Source of the DNA: Streptomyces longwoodensis
Lineage (GTDB): Bacteria; Actinomycetota; Actinomycetes; Streptomycetales; Streptomycetaceae
Reading direction: 5' to 3'
Length of the DNA: 64,000 nucleotides
Assembly (NCBI RefSeq): GCF_001514125.1
Contig: NZ_KQ948556.1
Coordinates: 274,185 to 338,184, forward strand
Shown here: piece after piece, positions 34,724-44,235 of the stretch
Layout of the letters: every line of letters begins with the position of its first letter
Position numbering within the stretch: the stretch's first letter is position 1
Notes under the pieces: generated by a model
Database searches by the model: none
What the model saw: the letters and a program-made list of their open reading frames with translations, nothing else
What the model was told of the DNA's origin: nothing
Made by a program: the position numbers and the translations under genes

Positions 34724-35641
34724 ATGGGAGCCCAGCTCCGGGTCTACAAGCGTCGCATCCGATCCGTCACCGCGACCAAGAAGATCACCAAGGCGATGGA
34801 GATGATCGCCGCCTCGCGCGTCGTCAAGGCGCAGCGCAAGGTGGCGGCCTCCACGCCGTACGCGCAGGAACTGACCCGCGCGGTCACGGCGGTCGGTACG
34901 GGTTCGAACACCAAGCACCCGCTCACCACGGAGGCGGAGAACCCGGCCCGTGCCGCGGTCCTGCTCCTCACGAGCGACCGCGGTCTGGCCGGCGCCTTCA
35001 ACTCCAACGCCATCAAGGCGGCGGAGCAGCTGACCGAGCGCCTGGAGCGCGAGGGCAAGCAGGTCGACACGTACATCGTCGGCCGGCGCGGTGTCGCCCA
35101 CTACAACTTCCGTGAGCGCAAGATCTCGGAGTCGTGGACGGGCTTCACCGACGAGCCGACGTACGCGGACGCCAAGAAGGTCGCGGTGCCCCTCATCGAG
35201 GCCATCGAGAAGGACACGGCCGAGGGCGGCGTGGACGAGCTCCACATCGTCTTCACCGAGTTCGTCTCGATGATGACGCAGACGGCGCTCGACGCCCGGC
35301 TGCTGCCGCTGCGGCTGGAAGAGGTCGCGCAGGAGGCGAAGCCGCAGGGCGAGATCCTCCCGCTCTACGACTTCGAGCCCTCGGCGGAGGACGTCCTCGA
35401 CGCGCTGCTGCCGCGCTACGTGGAGAGCCGGATCTACAACGCGCTGCTCCAGTCGGCCGCTTCGAAGCACGCCGCCACGCGGCGCGCGATGAAGTCGGCC
35501 ACCGACAACGCGGGCGAGCTGATCAACACGCTCTCCCGTCTTGCCAACGCGGCCCGCCAGGCCGAAATCACCCAGGAAATCAGCGAGATCGTCGGTGGCG
35601 CCAGTGCCCTGGCCGACGCGACCGCGGGGAGTGACCGATAA
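34724..35641 (+). CDS. atpG: ATP synthase F1 subunit gamma
   Basis: The 305-residue central shaft has the N-terminal coiled helix (RVYKRRIRSVTATKKITKAMEMIA), a Rossmann-like middle and the C-terminal helix MKSATDNAGELINTLSRLANAARQAEITQE. GAAGGAC precedes the ATG. Its TAA shares one base with the ATG of atpD (TAATG). Confidence 0.96.
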   Translation: MGAQLRVYKRRIRSVTATKKITKAMEMIAASRVVKAQRKVAASTPYAQELTRAVTAVGTGSNTKHPLTTEAENPARAAVLLLTSDRGLAGAFNSNAIKAAEQLTERLEREGKQVDTYIVGRRGVAHYNFRERKISESWTGFTDEPTYADAKKVAVPLIEAIEKDTAEGGVDELHIVFTEFVSMMTQTALDARLLPLRLEEVAQEAKPQGEILPLYDFEPSAEDVLDALLPRYVESRIYNALLQSAASKHAATRRAMKSATDNAGELINTLSRLANAARQAEITQEISEIVGGASALADATAGSDR

Positions 35642-37077
35642 TGACCACCACTGTTGAGACCGCGACGGCTACGGGCCGCGTCGCCCGGGTCATCGGCCCG
35701 GTCGTCGACGTGGAGTTCCCCGTCGACGCGATGCCGGACATCTACAACGCCCTTCACGTCGAGGTGGCCGACCCGGCCAACGCCGGCGAGAAGAAGACGC
35801 TGACCCTGGAGGTCGCCCAGCACCTGGGTGACGGCCTGGTCCGCACCATCTCCATGCAGCCCACCGACGGTCTGGTCCGCCAGGCCGCCGTCACCGACAC
35901 CGGCAACTCCATCACGGTGCCGGTCGGCGACTTCACCAAGGGCAAGGTGTTCAACACCCTCGGTGAGGTGCTGAACGTCGACGAGCAGTACACGGGCGAG
36001 CGCTGGGGCATTCACCGCAAGGCCCCGAACTTCGACGAGCTCGAGTCGAAGACCGAGATGTTCGAGACCGGCGTCAAGGTCATCGACCTGCTGACCCCGT
36101 ACGTCAAGGGCGGCAAGATCGGTCTGTTCGGCGGTGCCGGCGTCGGCAAGACGGTGCTCATCCAGGAGATGATCTACCGCGTCGCCAACAACCACGACGG
36201 TGTCTCCGTGTTCGCCGGTGTCGGCGAGCGCACCCGTGAGGGCAACGACCTCATCGAGGAGATGTCGGACTCGGGCGTCATCGACAAGACCGCCCTGGTC
36301 TTCGGTCAGATGGACGAGCCCCCGGGCACCCGTCTGCGCGTCGCGCTGGCCGGCCTCACCATGGCCGAGTACTTCCGTGACGTCCAGAAGCAGGACGTGC
36401 TGTTCTTCATCGACAACATCTTCCGCTTCACGCAGGCCGGTTCCGAGGTCTCCACGCTGCTCGGCCGCATGCCGTCCGCGGTGGGCTACCAGCCGAACCT
36501 GGCCGACGAGATGGGTCTGCTCCAGGAGCGCATCACGTCGACCCGCGGTCACTCGATCACCTCGATGCAGGCGATCTACGTCCCCGCGGACGACCTGACC
36601 GACCCGGCACCGGCCACCACCTTCGCCCACCTCGACGCGACGACGGTGCTCTCCCGTCCGATCTCGGAGAAGGGCATCTACCCGGCCGTGGACCCGCTGG
36701 ACTCCACGTCCCGGATCCTGGACCCGCGCTACATCACGGCGGACCACTACAACGCGGCCATGCGCGTGAAGACGATCCTGCAGAAGTACAAGGACCTGCA
36801 GGACATCATCGCGATCCTCGGCATCGACGAGCTCGGCGAGGAGGACAAGCTCGTCGTCCACCGTGCCCGTCGCGTGGAGCGCTTCCTGTCCCAGAACACC
36901 CACGTCGCCAAGCAGTTCACCGGCGTGGACGGTTCGGACGTGCCGCTGGACGAGTCGATCGCCGCGTTCAACGCGATCTGCGACGGCGAGTACGACCACT
37001 TCCCGGAGCAGGCGTTCTTCATGTGCGGTGGTCTCGAGGACCTCAAGAAGAACGCGAAGGAGCTGGGCGTCTCCTGA
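35641..37077 (+). CDS. atpD: ATP synthase F1 subunit beta
   Basis: The 478-residue catalytic subunit has the P-loop GGAGVGKTV, catalytic Glu in VGERTREGND, the Walker B VLFFIDNIFRF and the DELSEED-like segment GIDELGEEDK. A one-base overlap couples it to atpG. A strong hairpin lies between its end and atpC. Confidence 0.98.
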   Translation: MTTTVETATATGRVARVIGPVVDVEFPVDAMPDIYNALHVEVADPANAGEKKTLTLEVAQHLGDGLVRTISMQPTDGLVRQAAVTDTGNSITVPVGDFTKGKVFNTLGEVLNVDEQYTGERWGIHRKAPNFDELESKTEMFETGVKVIDLLTPYVKGGKIGLFGGAGVGKTVLIQEMIYRVANNHDGVSVFAGVGERTREGNDLIEEMSDSGVIDKTALVFGQMDEPPGTRLRVALAGLTMAEYFRDVQKQDVLFFIDNIFRFTQAGSEVSTLLGRMPSAVGYQPNLADEMGLLQERITSTRGHSITSMQAIYVPADDLTDPAPATTFAHLDATTVLSRPISEKGIYPAVDPLDSTSRILDPRYITADHYNAAMRVKTILQKYKDLQDIIAILGIDELGEEDKLVVHRARRVERFLSQNTHVAKQFTGVDGSDVPLDESIAAFNAICDGEYDHFPEQAFFMCGGLEDLKKNAKELGVS

Positions 37078-37092
37078 CCCCCGGCTGCCCGT

Positions 37093-37134
37093 GTGACGCG
37101 TGAGGGGGCGGGGTCGTCCCGCCCCCTCTGTCAC
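37093..37134 (+). terminator. Hairpin between atpD and atpC
   Basis: GAGGGGGCGGG (37102-37112) pairs perfectly with CCCGCCCCCTC (37118-37128); outer GTGAC/GTCAC bases lengthen the stem. It has no T-run and lies inside the operon, so it may partly stop transcription or protect the upstream message, lowering epsilon relative to beta (inference). Confidence 0.65.
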
Positions 37135-37198
37135 GCCCCTTAGACTTGTACCCAACACCCGGCGAGCAAGAGCCGGGTGGTGACCCGAGGAGCCTCTC

Positions 37199-37573
37199 TT
37201 GGCTGCTGAGCTGCACGTCGAGCTGGTCGCTGCCGACCGCCAGGTCTGGTCCGGCGAGGCCACCCTGGTCGTCGCGCGCACCACGTCCGGCGACATCGGC
37301 GTCATGCCCGGTCACCAGCCGCTGCTCGGTGTGCTGGAGTCGGGCCCCGTGACCATCCGTACGAGTGACGGTGGAACGGTCGTCGCCGCGGTGCACGGCG
37401 GTTTCATCTCGTTCGCGGACGACAAGCTGTCGCTGCTGGCGGAGATCGCCGAACTGTCGGACGAGATCGACGTCCAGCGCGCCGAGCGGGAGCTGGAACG
37501 CGCGAAGGCCGAGGGCGACGCCTTCGCCGAGCGGCGCGCGGAGGTCCGCCTGCGGGCGGCGACCACGCACTGA
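37199..37573 (+). CDS. atpC: ATP synthase F1 subunit epsilon
   Basis: The 124-residue rotor subunit has the N-terminal beta sandwich (LHVELVAADRQVWSGEA, GDIGVMPGHQPLLG) and a C-terminal helical pair (DVQRAERELERAKAEGD) that in relatives can inhibit ATP hydrolysis. The start is TTG at 37199 after GAGGAG. It is separated from atpD by 121 bases and a hairpin. Confidence 0.95.
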   Translation: MAAELHVELVAADRQVWSGEATLVVARTTSGDIGVMPGHQPLLGVLESGPVTIRTSDGGTVVAAVHGGFISFADDKLSLLAEIAELSDEIDVQRAERELERAKAEGDAFAERRAEVRLRAATTH

Positions 37574-37598
37574 GCACAGCGCGTATGCGATGACGTCA

Positions 37599-37646
37599 CT
37601 CAGCCGCGGTCGGCACCGGAGCAATCCGGCGCCGGCCGCGGCTGAG
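37599..37646 (+). terminator. Terminator of the ATP synthase operon
   Basis: CTCAGCCGCGG (37599-37609) pairs with CCGCGGCTGAG (37636-37646), with a further inner stem around GGAGCAATCC. It lies 25 bases after the atpC stop. Confidence 0.7.
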
Positions 37647-37703
37647 GTGAATCTGGATGTTTTTTCCGTTCCGTTATCTAGGAGTCGAGGAGGTCGGTAG
37701 TCG

Positions 37704-38150
37704 ATGGTCCTCGCTCTGACTGTGTGCGGAATCGTCGTCGCCCTCGTGGTGCTGGGTCTGTTCGTCTTCGGTCTGCGGCGCAGGCTGATCCAGCGCTCCG
37801 GGGGCACCTTCGACTGCAGCCTGCGCTGGGACGTGCCGGAACGGCCCGACACCAGCGGCAAGGGCTGGTCCTACGGGGTGGCCCGGTACAGCGGCGACCG
37901 CGTGACCTGGTTCCGGGTCTTCTCCTACGCCTACCGCCCGCGCCGGGTCCTGGAGCGCGCCTCGATCGAGGTGGCCGGGCGTCGGCTGCCCGAGGGCGAG
38001 GAGGAGCTGGCGCTGCTGTCGGACGCGGTGGTCCTGGTCTGTCTCCACCAGGGGACGCGGCTCGAACTCGCCATGAGCGAAGACGCGCTGACCGGATTTC
38101 TCGCGTGGCTTGAGGCAGCCCCGCCCGGTCAGCGCGTCAACGTCGCTTAG
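37704..38150 (+). CDS. DUF2550 membrane-anchored protein
   Basis: A 148-residue protein with one N-terminal membrane helix (residues 4-24), a basic RRRLIQR stop-transfer, and a PH-like beta domain (GTFDCSLRWD, GVARYSGDRVTWFRVFSYAYRPRRVLER). DUF2550 proteins regularly follow atpC in actinobacteria; their role is unknown. GAGGAGG lies 10 bases upstream. Another ribosome-site spacing is possible but the ATG fits the family. Confidence 0.85.
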   Translation: MVLALTVCGIVVALVVLGLFVFGLRRRLIQRSGGTFDCSLRWDVPERPDTSGKGWSYGVARYSGDRVTWFRVFSYAYRPRRVLERASIEVAGRRLPEGEEELALLSDAVVLVCLHQGTRLELAMSEDALTGFLAWLEAAPPGQRVNVA

Positions 38151-38178
38151 AGCCCGTTCCTACGGGTCGAGCACGGTC

Positions 38179-40002
<1,824 letters not shown>

Positions 40003-40089
40003 CCTGCGTCCTCTGTTTGGGGGAGCGGGGGTGTGGAGATGTGTGGGGGTGTCGTGGGCATGACTGAGCCTTCAGCCCACGGTGCCGCG

Positions 40090-40131
40090 AGAATAGAAAG
40101 GTCTGGACCACAGGTCAATAGGTCTGGACCA
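40090..40131 (-). promoter_or_regulatory. Chitinase promoter with 12-base direct repeats
   Basis: On the minus strand TGGTCCAGACCT occurs at 40120-40131 and 40099-40110, 21 bases apart. Between and below them are TTGACC (40113-40118) as minus-35 and TATTCT (40090-40095) as minus-10, with a 17-base spacer. These repeats are the known control element of Streptomyces chitinase promoters. Confidence 0.85.
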
Positions 40132-40133
40132 CT

Positions 40134-40799
40134 TCACCGGTCGGACGGCTGGATCCCCAACTCCTGCGCGAGCACCGCCGCTTGGACCCGGCTGCGCAGC
40201 CCCAGCTTCCCCAGCAGGCGGCTGACGTGCGTCTTCGCCGTCGCCTCGGCCATGTCCAGCCGCTCGGCGATCCCCGCGTTGGACAGCCCCGCGCCGAGAC
40301 AGGACAGCACCTCCCGCTCCCGCCGGGTCAGCCCGTCGAGCACCGCCGGGTCGGCCCGCGGCTCCCGCGCCGACCCGGCCGCGAACTCCGCGATCAGCCG
40401 GCGCGTGACCGCCGGGGCCACGACCCCCTCGCCCCGCGCCACCGTCCGTACCGCCTCGATCAGTTCCCGGGCCTCCGCGCTCTTGAGCAGGAACCCCGCG
40501 GCCCCCGCGCGCAGCGCCCCGAACACGTACACGTCCAGGTCGAAGGTGGTCAGCACCAGCACGTCGGCCAGCTGCTCCCCGACGATCCGCCGGGTCGCCG
40601 ACACCCCGTCCAGGCGCGGCATCTGAACGTCCATCAGCACCACGTCCGGCCGCGCCTCCCGGGCCAGCGCCACCGCCTGCTCGCCGTCCGCCGCCTCACC
40701 GACCACCTCGATCCCGGGCGCGCTGCGCAGGATCAGCACCAGCCCGGCGCGCACGGCCGACTGGTCCTCGGCGACCAGCACCCGCACGGGGCCGTTCAC
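40134..40799 (-). CDS. NarL/LuxR-type response regulator
   Basis: The 221-residue regulator has a receiver domain (D57 in VLMDVQMPRLDG, T in LTTFD, K in LLKSAEA) and a C-terminal LuxR helix-turn-helix (LTRREREVLSCLGAGLSNAGIAERLDMAEATAKTHVSRLLGKL). Its GTG overlaps the stop of the histidine kinase (GTGA), so the two form one operon and one pathway. Targets are unknown; the operon is divergent to nothing obvious and ends just before the chitinase promoter. Confidence 0.93.
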   Translation of the reverse strand: MNGPVRVLVAEDQSAVRAGLVLILRSAPGIEVVGEAADGEQAVALAREARPDVVLMDVQMPRLDGVSATRRIVGEQLADVLVLTTFDLDVYVFGALRAGAAGFLLKSAEARELIEAVRTVARGEGVVAPAVTRRLIAEFAAGSAREPRADPAVLDGLTRREREVLSCLGAGLSNAGIAERLDMAEATAKTHVSRLLGKLGLRSRVQAAVLAQELGIQPSDR

Positions 40800-41980
40800 C
40801 GGGCCCCTCCCGACGTGGTGTCCGCCGCGAGCGGCAGCCCCGCACGCACGGTCCAGCGCTCCCCGTCCGGCCCCGCCGAGAAGGTGCCGCCGAGCAGCGC
40901 GGCCCGCTCCCGCATGCCCACCAGACCGGCGCCCGAGCCGGGCGCCAGCGGCCCGCCGCGCCGGACGTACGGGCTGCTCACCCGCACCTCCAGCACCCCG
41001 TCCCGCTCGCCCAGCGCCACCGCGACCGGGCCGGGGCCACCGTGCTTCAGGGCGTTGGTCAGGGACTCCTGCACGATGCGGTACGCGGCCAGCCCGACCG
41101 GCGCCGGTACCTCCGCGTGCTCCGCGCTCAGACACACGTCCAGACCATTGGCGCGGGCCCCCTCCACCAGCGCGCCCAGCCCGTCCAGGGTCGGCGCGGC
41201 CGCGGGCGCCTCCTCCGCGCCCGCGTCCCGCAGGATCCCGATCAGCCGCCGCATCTGGGCCAGCCCCTCCACGCTGTTCTCCCGGATGACCCCGAGCGCC
41301 TCCTTCGTGGTCCCCGGCTCGTCGATCGACAGGGCCGCGGTGGAGTGGATGGCGATGGCCGACAGGTGACCCGCCACCAGGTCGTGCAGCTCACGGGCCA
41401 CCCGGGCCCGCTCCGCGGTCACCGCCTGGACCCGGTCCCGCTCCGCGAGCAGCGCCGTCTGACCGGCGCGCAGCCGGGCGGCCTCGGCGGCGTCGCGGTG
41501 GTCGCGCACCAGCGCGCCGGTGGCCGCGGGACCGAACGACACGAGCGCCGCGCCGAGCCCGACGAACAGCGCCTGCGGGTCGCGCCACCACACCAGGAAG
41601 CCCAGCGTCACGGCGAGGCTCGCCAGCCCGGTGACCACCGGGACCCGGCGCGCGGCCGACGGGGGCCCGTACAGCACGGCCGCGTACGCGAGGTCGGTGT
41701 ACATCAGGATCGTCGCCGCGTTGCCCGGGGCGAGCACGTCCAGCACCAGCGCCCCGGTGCCCGCGAGCAGCGCGGCCCGCGGCGCCGACCGGCGCAGCAG
41801 CTCCAGGCCGGCCATCACGGCCAGCGCCAGGAGCCCCCAGGCGGGCGGCAGCAGCGCACTGCCCGACGTGGACAGGCCCAGCGCGGACATCGCCAGCCCG
41901 CCGAGCAGACCGGCGAGGGCGATGGCCACGTCGAAGCGGTGCGGGCGGGACAGGCGCGGCCGGCCCGGTCGTACGGCCAT
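40796..41980 (-). CDS. Sensor histidine kinase, HisKA_3 type
   Basis: The 394-residue kinase has about five to six membrane helices in the first 160 residues with almost no extracellular loop, then a dimerisation box with H199 (ERARVARELHDLVAGHLSAIAIHS) and a HATPase domain (VQESLTNALKHGG, GAGLVGMRERAALLGG). It should phosphorylate the regulator it overlaps. The class senses membrane or intracellular stress signals. I chose ATG 41980; the frame extends upstream to 42037. Confidence 0.9.
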   Translation of the reverse strand: MAVRPGRPRLSRPHRFDVAIALAGLLGGLAMSALGLSTSGSALLPPAWGLLALAVMAGLELLRRSAPRAALLAGTGALVLDVLAPGNAATILMYTDLAYAAVLYGPPSAARRVPVVTGLASLAVTLGFLVWWRDPQALFVGLGAALVSFGPAATGALVRDHRDAAEAARLRAGQTALLAERDRVQAVTAERARVARELHDLVAGHLSAIAIHSTAALSIDEPGTTKEALGVIRENSVEGLAQMRRLIGILRDAGAEEAPAAAPTLDGLGALVEGARANGLDVCLSAEHAEVPAPVGLAAYRIVQESLTNALKHGGPGPVAVALGERDGVLEVRVSSPYVRRGGPLAPGSGAGLVGMRERAALLGGTFSAGPDGERWTVRAGLPLAADTTSGGAR

Positions 41981-42143
41981 GTCCCCATCCAACACGCTCA
42001 CCGGGCCCGCCGCGTGCTGCCCGGGGAGGGTCCGCACTGCATCCTTCGATGTACCGACGGCTCGTCATCGGCGACGACGCGCCCGGCCGTCCCCGCCGTG
42101 AGGCTTGAGGGGCGCCTCCGAGGGCGCACGGAGGGAGCGAAGC

Positions 42144-42677
42144 GTGATCGTCGGGTTGGTCGTCGCCTGCGAGGTGGCGTTCTGGGTGCTGCTGGCCGCC
42201 GGACTGGCCGTCCGGTACCTGCTGCGGATGCCGCGCACCGGCCTCGCGCTGCTGCTGTGCGAGCCGCTGCTGGAGGTGGTGCTGTTCGCCGTCACCGCGA
42301 TCGACCTGCGCCACGGCGCCGCACCGGACTGGCGCCACGGCCTCGCCGCGGTCTACATCGGCTTCACCGTCGGGCTCGGCCACTCCACCATCACCTGGGC
42401 CGACGCCCGCTTCGCCCACCGCTTCGCCGGCGGCCCGCCGCCGGTGCGGCCGCCCCGCTACGGCAGGGCCCGCGCCCTCCACGAGTGGAAGGTCGCGGGC
42501 CGCTGGATCCTCGCCTGCGCCGTCGCCCTCGCCCTGCTCCAGGCCGCGGCCTGGTACGTCGGCGGCGACGGCGACACCGGCTCCCTGCGCGCCTGGCAGC
42601 ACCGGATGCTCCTCGTCATCGGCATCAACCTGGTCGTCGCGGCGAGCTACACGCTGTTCCCCACGCGCGAGCGCTAG
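42144..42677 (+). CDS. Small membrane protein of unknown function
   Basis: A 177-residue protein with about five hydrophobic segments (near residues 2-22, 29-50, 60-80, 119-138 and 153-170) and no enzymatic motif. GGAGGGAG six bases before the GTG supports the start. It is divergent from the kinase gene, and its end overlaps the convergent adenosyltransferase gene by 4 bases. Homologues occur at this place in other Streptomyces as far as I recall, without known role. Confidence 0.75.
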   Translation: MIVGLVVACEVAFWVLLAAGLAVRYLLRMPRTGLALLLCEPLLEVVLFAVTAIDLRHGAAPDWRHGLAAVYIGFTVGLGHSTITWADARFAHRFAGGPPPVRPPRYGRARALHEWKVAGRWILACAVALALLQAAAWYVGGDGDTGSLRAWQHRMLLVIGINLVVAASYTLFPTRER

Positions 42678-43246
42678 CGCTCCCCGCCCGGCACCCACAG
42701 GACGTCGCCGGTCGCCTTGTTCGCCGTGCGGGCCAGGATGAACAGCAGGTCCGACAGCCGGTTGAGGTAGGTCGCGGTCAGCGGGTTCATCGCCTCGCCG
42801 TGCGCCTCCAGCGCCGCCCACGTCGAGCGTTCGGCCCGGCGCACCACCGTGCACGCCTGGTGCAGCAGGGCCGCGCCGGGCGTGCCGCCGGGCAGGATGA
42901 ACGAGCGCAGCTTCTCCAGCTCGGCGTTGAAGCGGTCGCAGTCCGCCTCCAGCCGGTCCACGTAGAACTGCTCCACCCGCAGCGGCGGGTACTCGGGGTT
43001 CTCCACCACCGGCGTCGACAGGTCCGCGCCCACGTCGAACAGGTCGTTCTGCACCCGGGTGAGGACCGTCACGACCTCCTCGCCGAGCCCGCCGAGGGCG
43101 ATCGCCGTACCGATGACCGCGTTCGCCTCGTTGGCGTCGGCGTACGCGGCGATGCGCAGATCGGTCTTCGGGACCCGGCTCATGTCCCCCAGGGCGGTGG
43201 TGCCCCGGTCGCCGGTCCGGGTGTAGATACGCGTCAGATTGACCAT
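42674..43246 (-). CDS. pduO: ATP:cob(I)alamin adenosyltransferase, PduO type
   Basis: The 190-residue enzyme makes adenosylcobalamin by adding the adenosyl group of ATP to cob(I)alamin. The N-terminal ATP motif YTRTGDRGTTALGD, the IQ-type helix RVQNDLFDVGADLSTP, FILPGG and RRAERSTWAALE identify the PduO family. The ATG at 43246 gives the canonical MVNLTRIYTRTGD start. Its product is the cofactor of methylmalonyl-CoA mutase, whose partner genes (epimerase, MeaB) are at 59.6-62.4 kb. Confidence 0.93.
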   Translation of the reverse strand: MVNLTRIYTRTGDRGTTALGDMSRVPKTDLRIAAYADANEANAVIGTAIALGGLGEEVVTVLTRVQNDLFDVGADLSTPVVENPEYPPLRVEQFYVDRLEADCDRFNAELEKLRSFILPGGTPGAALLHQACTVVRRAERSTWAALEAHGEAMNPLTATYLNRLSDLLFILARTANKATGDVLWVPGGER

Positions 43247-43549
43247 GCGGCCAGAGTAGTTCGGGTCAAAGGGGCTCAACTAGGCCGTACGTGGCGACCC
43301 CTGACACGCCCGCGGTGTGATGTCCGTCAGATGAGACGTGACGCGCGTTACTAACCCGTCACACAGCGCCTCCGGCCCGCTAGTGTCCCGCCGAGGGGAC
43401 GTACGGGCCGACCGGTCCGCTGCGCCGGACGGCTGACTCCGGTGACAGCGGGCGCGTGAGGGGGCAGGGCTTCTCCCGGCACGGGAACCACTCGCGTCCC
43501 CATGGCCTCACCCCTGCGAGTGAATTCGGTATCGGTTCGCTCACAGACG

Positions 43550-43584
43550 GCAACCTCCGGACGTCTCCCGCAGTCAGAGGTTGC
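43550..43584 (+). other. Inverted repeat in the leader of the STAS gene
   Basis: GCAACCTC (43550-43557) and GAGGTTGC (43577-43584) form a perfect 8-base inverted repeat with a 19-base loop, 54 bases before the STAS ATG. A looser pair GTGACG/CGTCAC lies at 43338-43362. The 391-base gap 43247-43637 holds no gene; both repeats could be operator or leader elements. Confidence 0.4.
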
Positions 43585-43637
43585 AACACCGGACCACCAC
43601 ACCGCGGAGCACGAGACGCACGCTTAGGGGAGCGCAT

Positions 43638-43961
43638 ATGCACATCAGGGGCGACCACGTCGAGCTGGTCGTCGGGGGCCGCCTCGACGTCCGCAGCGCG
43701 GCGGACGCCCGTACGGCCTTGCACGCGGCGGTCGACGACGGCGTCGGCGACCTGGTGCTCGACCTGTCCGAGCTGGACTCCTGGGACGCCACCGGCCTCG
43801 GTGTGATCATGGGCGCCCACCGGCGGGCCGGCCGCTGCGGCCGGCGCCTGGTGCTGCGCGGGGTGCCGCCGCAGATGCAGCGCCTGCTGGTGGCCACCCG
43901 GCTGCACCGCATCCTCGCCATCGAGGGCGGCCTCGCGGCGGAGTCGCTGCCCCACGTCTGA
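43638..43961 (+). CDS. STAS-domain anti-sigma factor antagonist
   Basis: The 107-residue protein is a single STAS domain. The phospho-acceptor position is T52 in LDSWDATGLGVI, followed by the typical helix and LVLRGVPPQMQRLLVATRLHRILAI. Such proteins release sigma factors by binding RsbW-like anti-sigma kinases when unphosphorylated. AGGGGAG precedes the ATG. No kinase is next to it on the chromosome; the RsbW-like protein on the mobile element at 72 is a conceivable, untested partner. Confidence 0.88.
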   Translation: MHIRGDHVELVVGGRLDVRSAADARTALHAAVDDGVGDLVLDLSELDSWDATGLGVIMGAHRRAGRCGRRLVLRGVPPQMQRLLVATRLHRILAIEGGLAAESLPHV

Positions 43962-44215
43962 GCCGCGCGCCGGGGGCCGCGCGCCGCGGTCGTCCGGCAC
44001 GCCGAGCCGCCCGGTCCGCGGAGAACCGCGACGTCACACACGCAATCCTCACCGGACCGTGACGTCCCGGACCGCGCGGTACCCCGGACTGTCGGAGATA
44101 CTGGCCCAAGGTTTACGGTTCGTCTGCCCGCCGCCCGCAACCCTCGAGCGGGCACCGGACCAGAAGCGACAGCGCAGTGTGCAGCAAGGCCGGGAGGGGC
44201 TACCGCCACACGACG

Positions 44216-44226
44216 CTTTTGGGGGG
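44216..44226 (+). repeat. CTTTTGGGGGG head before the NTPase-like gene
   Basis: CTTTTGGGGGG at 44216-44226 sits ten bases before the ATG at 44236, in place of a normal ribosome site. It is the same head as at 24394 and 33044 but lacks the C-rich tail. Confidence 0.4.
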
Positions 44227-44235
44227 CTTGAGCCT

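Noticed and set aside
42100..43260. Cobalamin riboswitch near the adenosyltransferase gene
   Set aside because: No B12-box-like conserved core was seen upstream of 43246.
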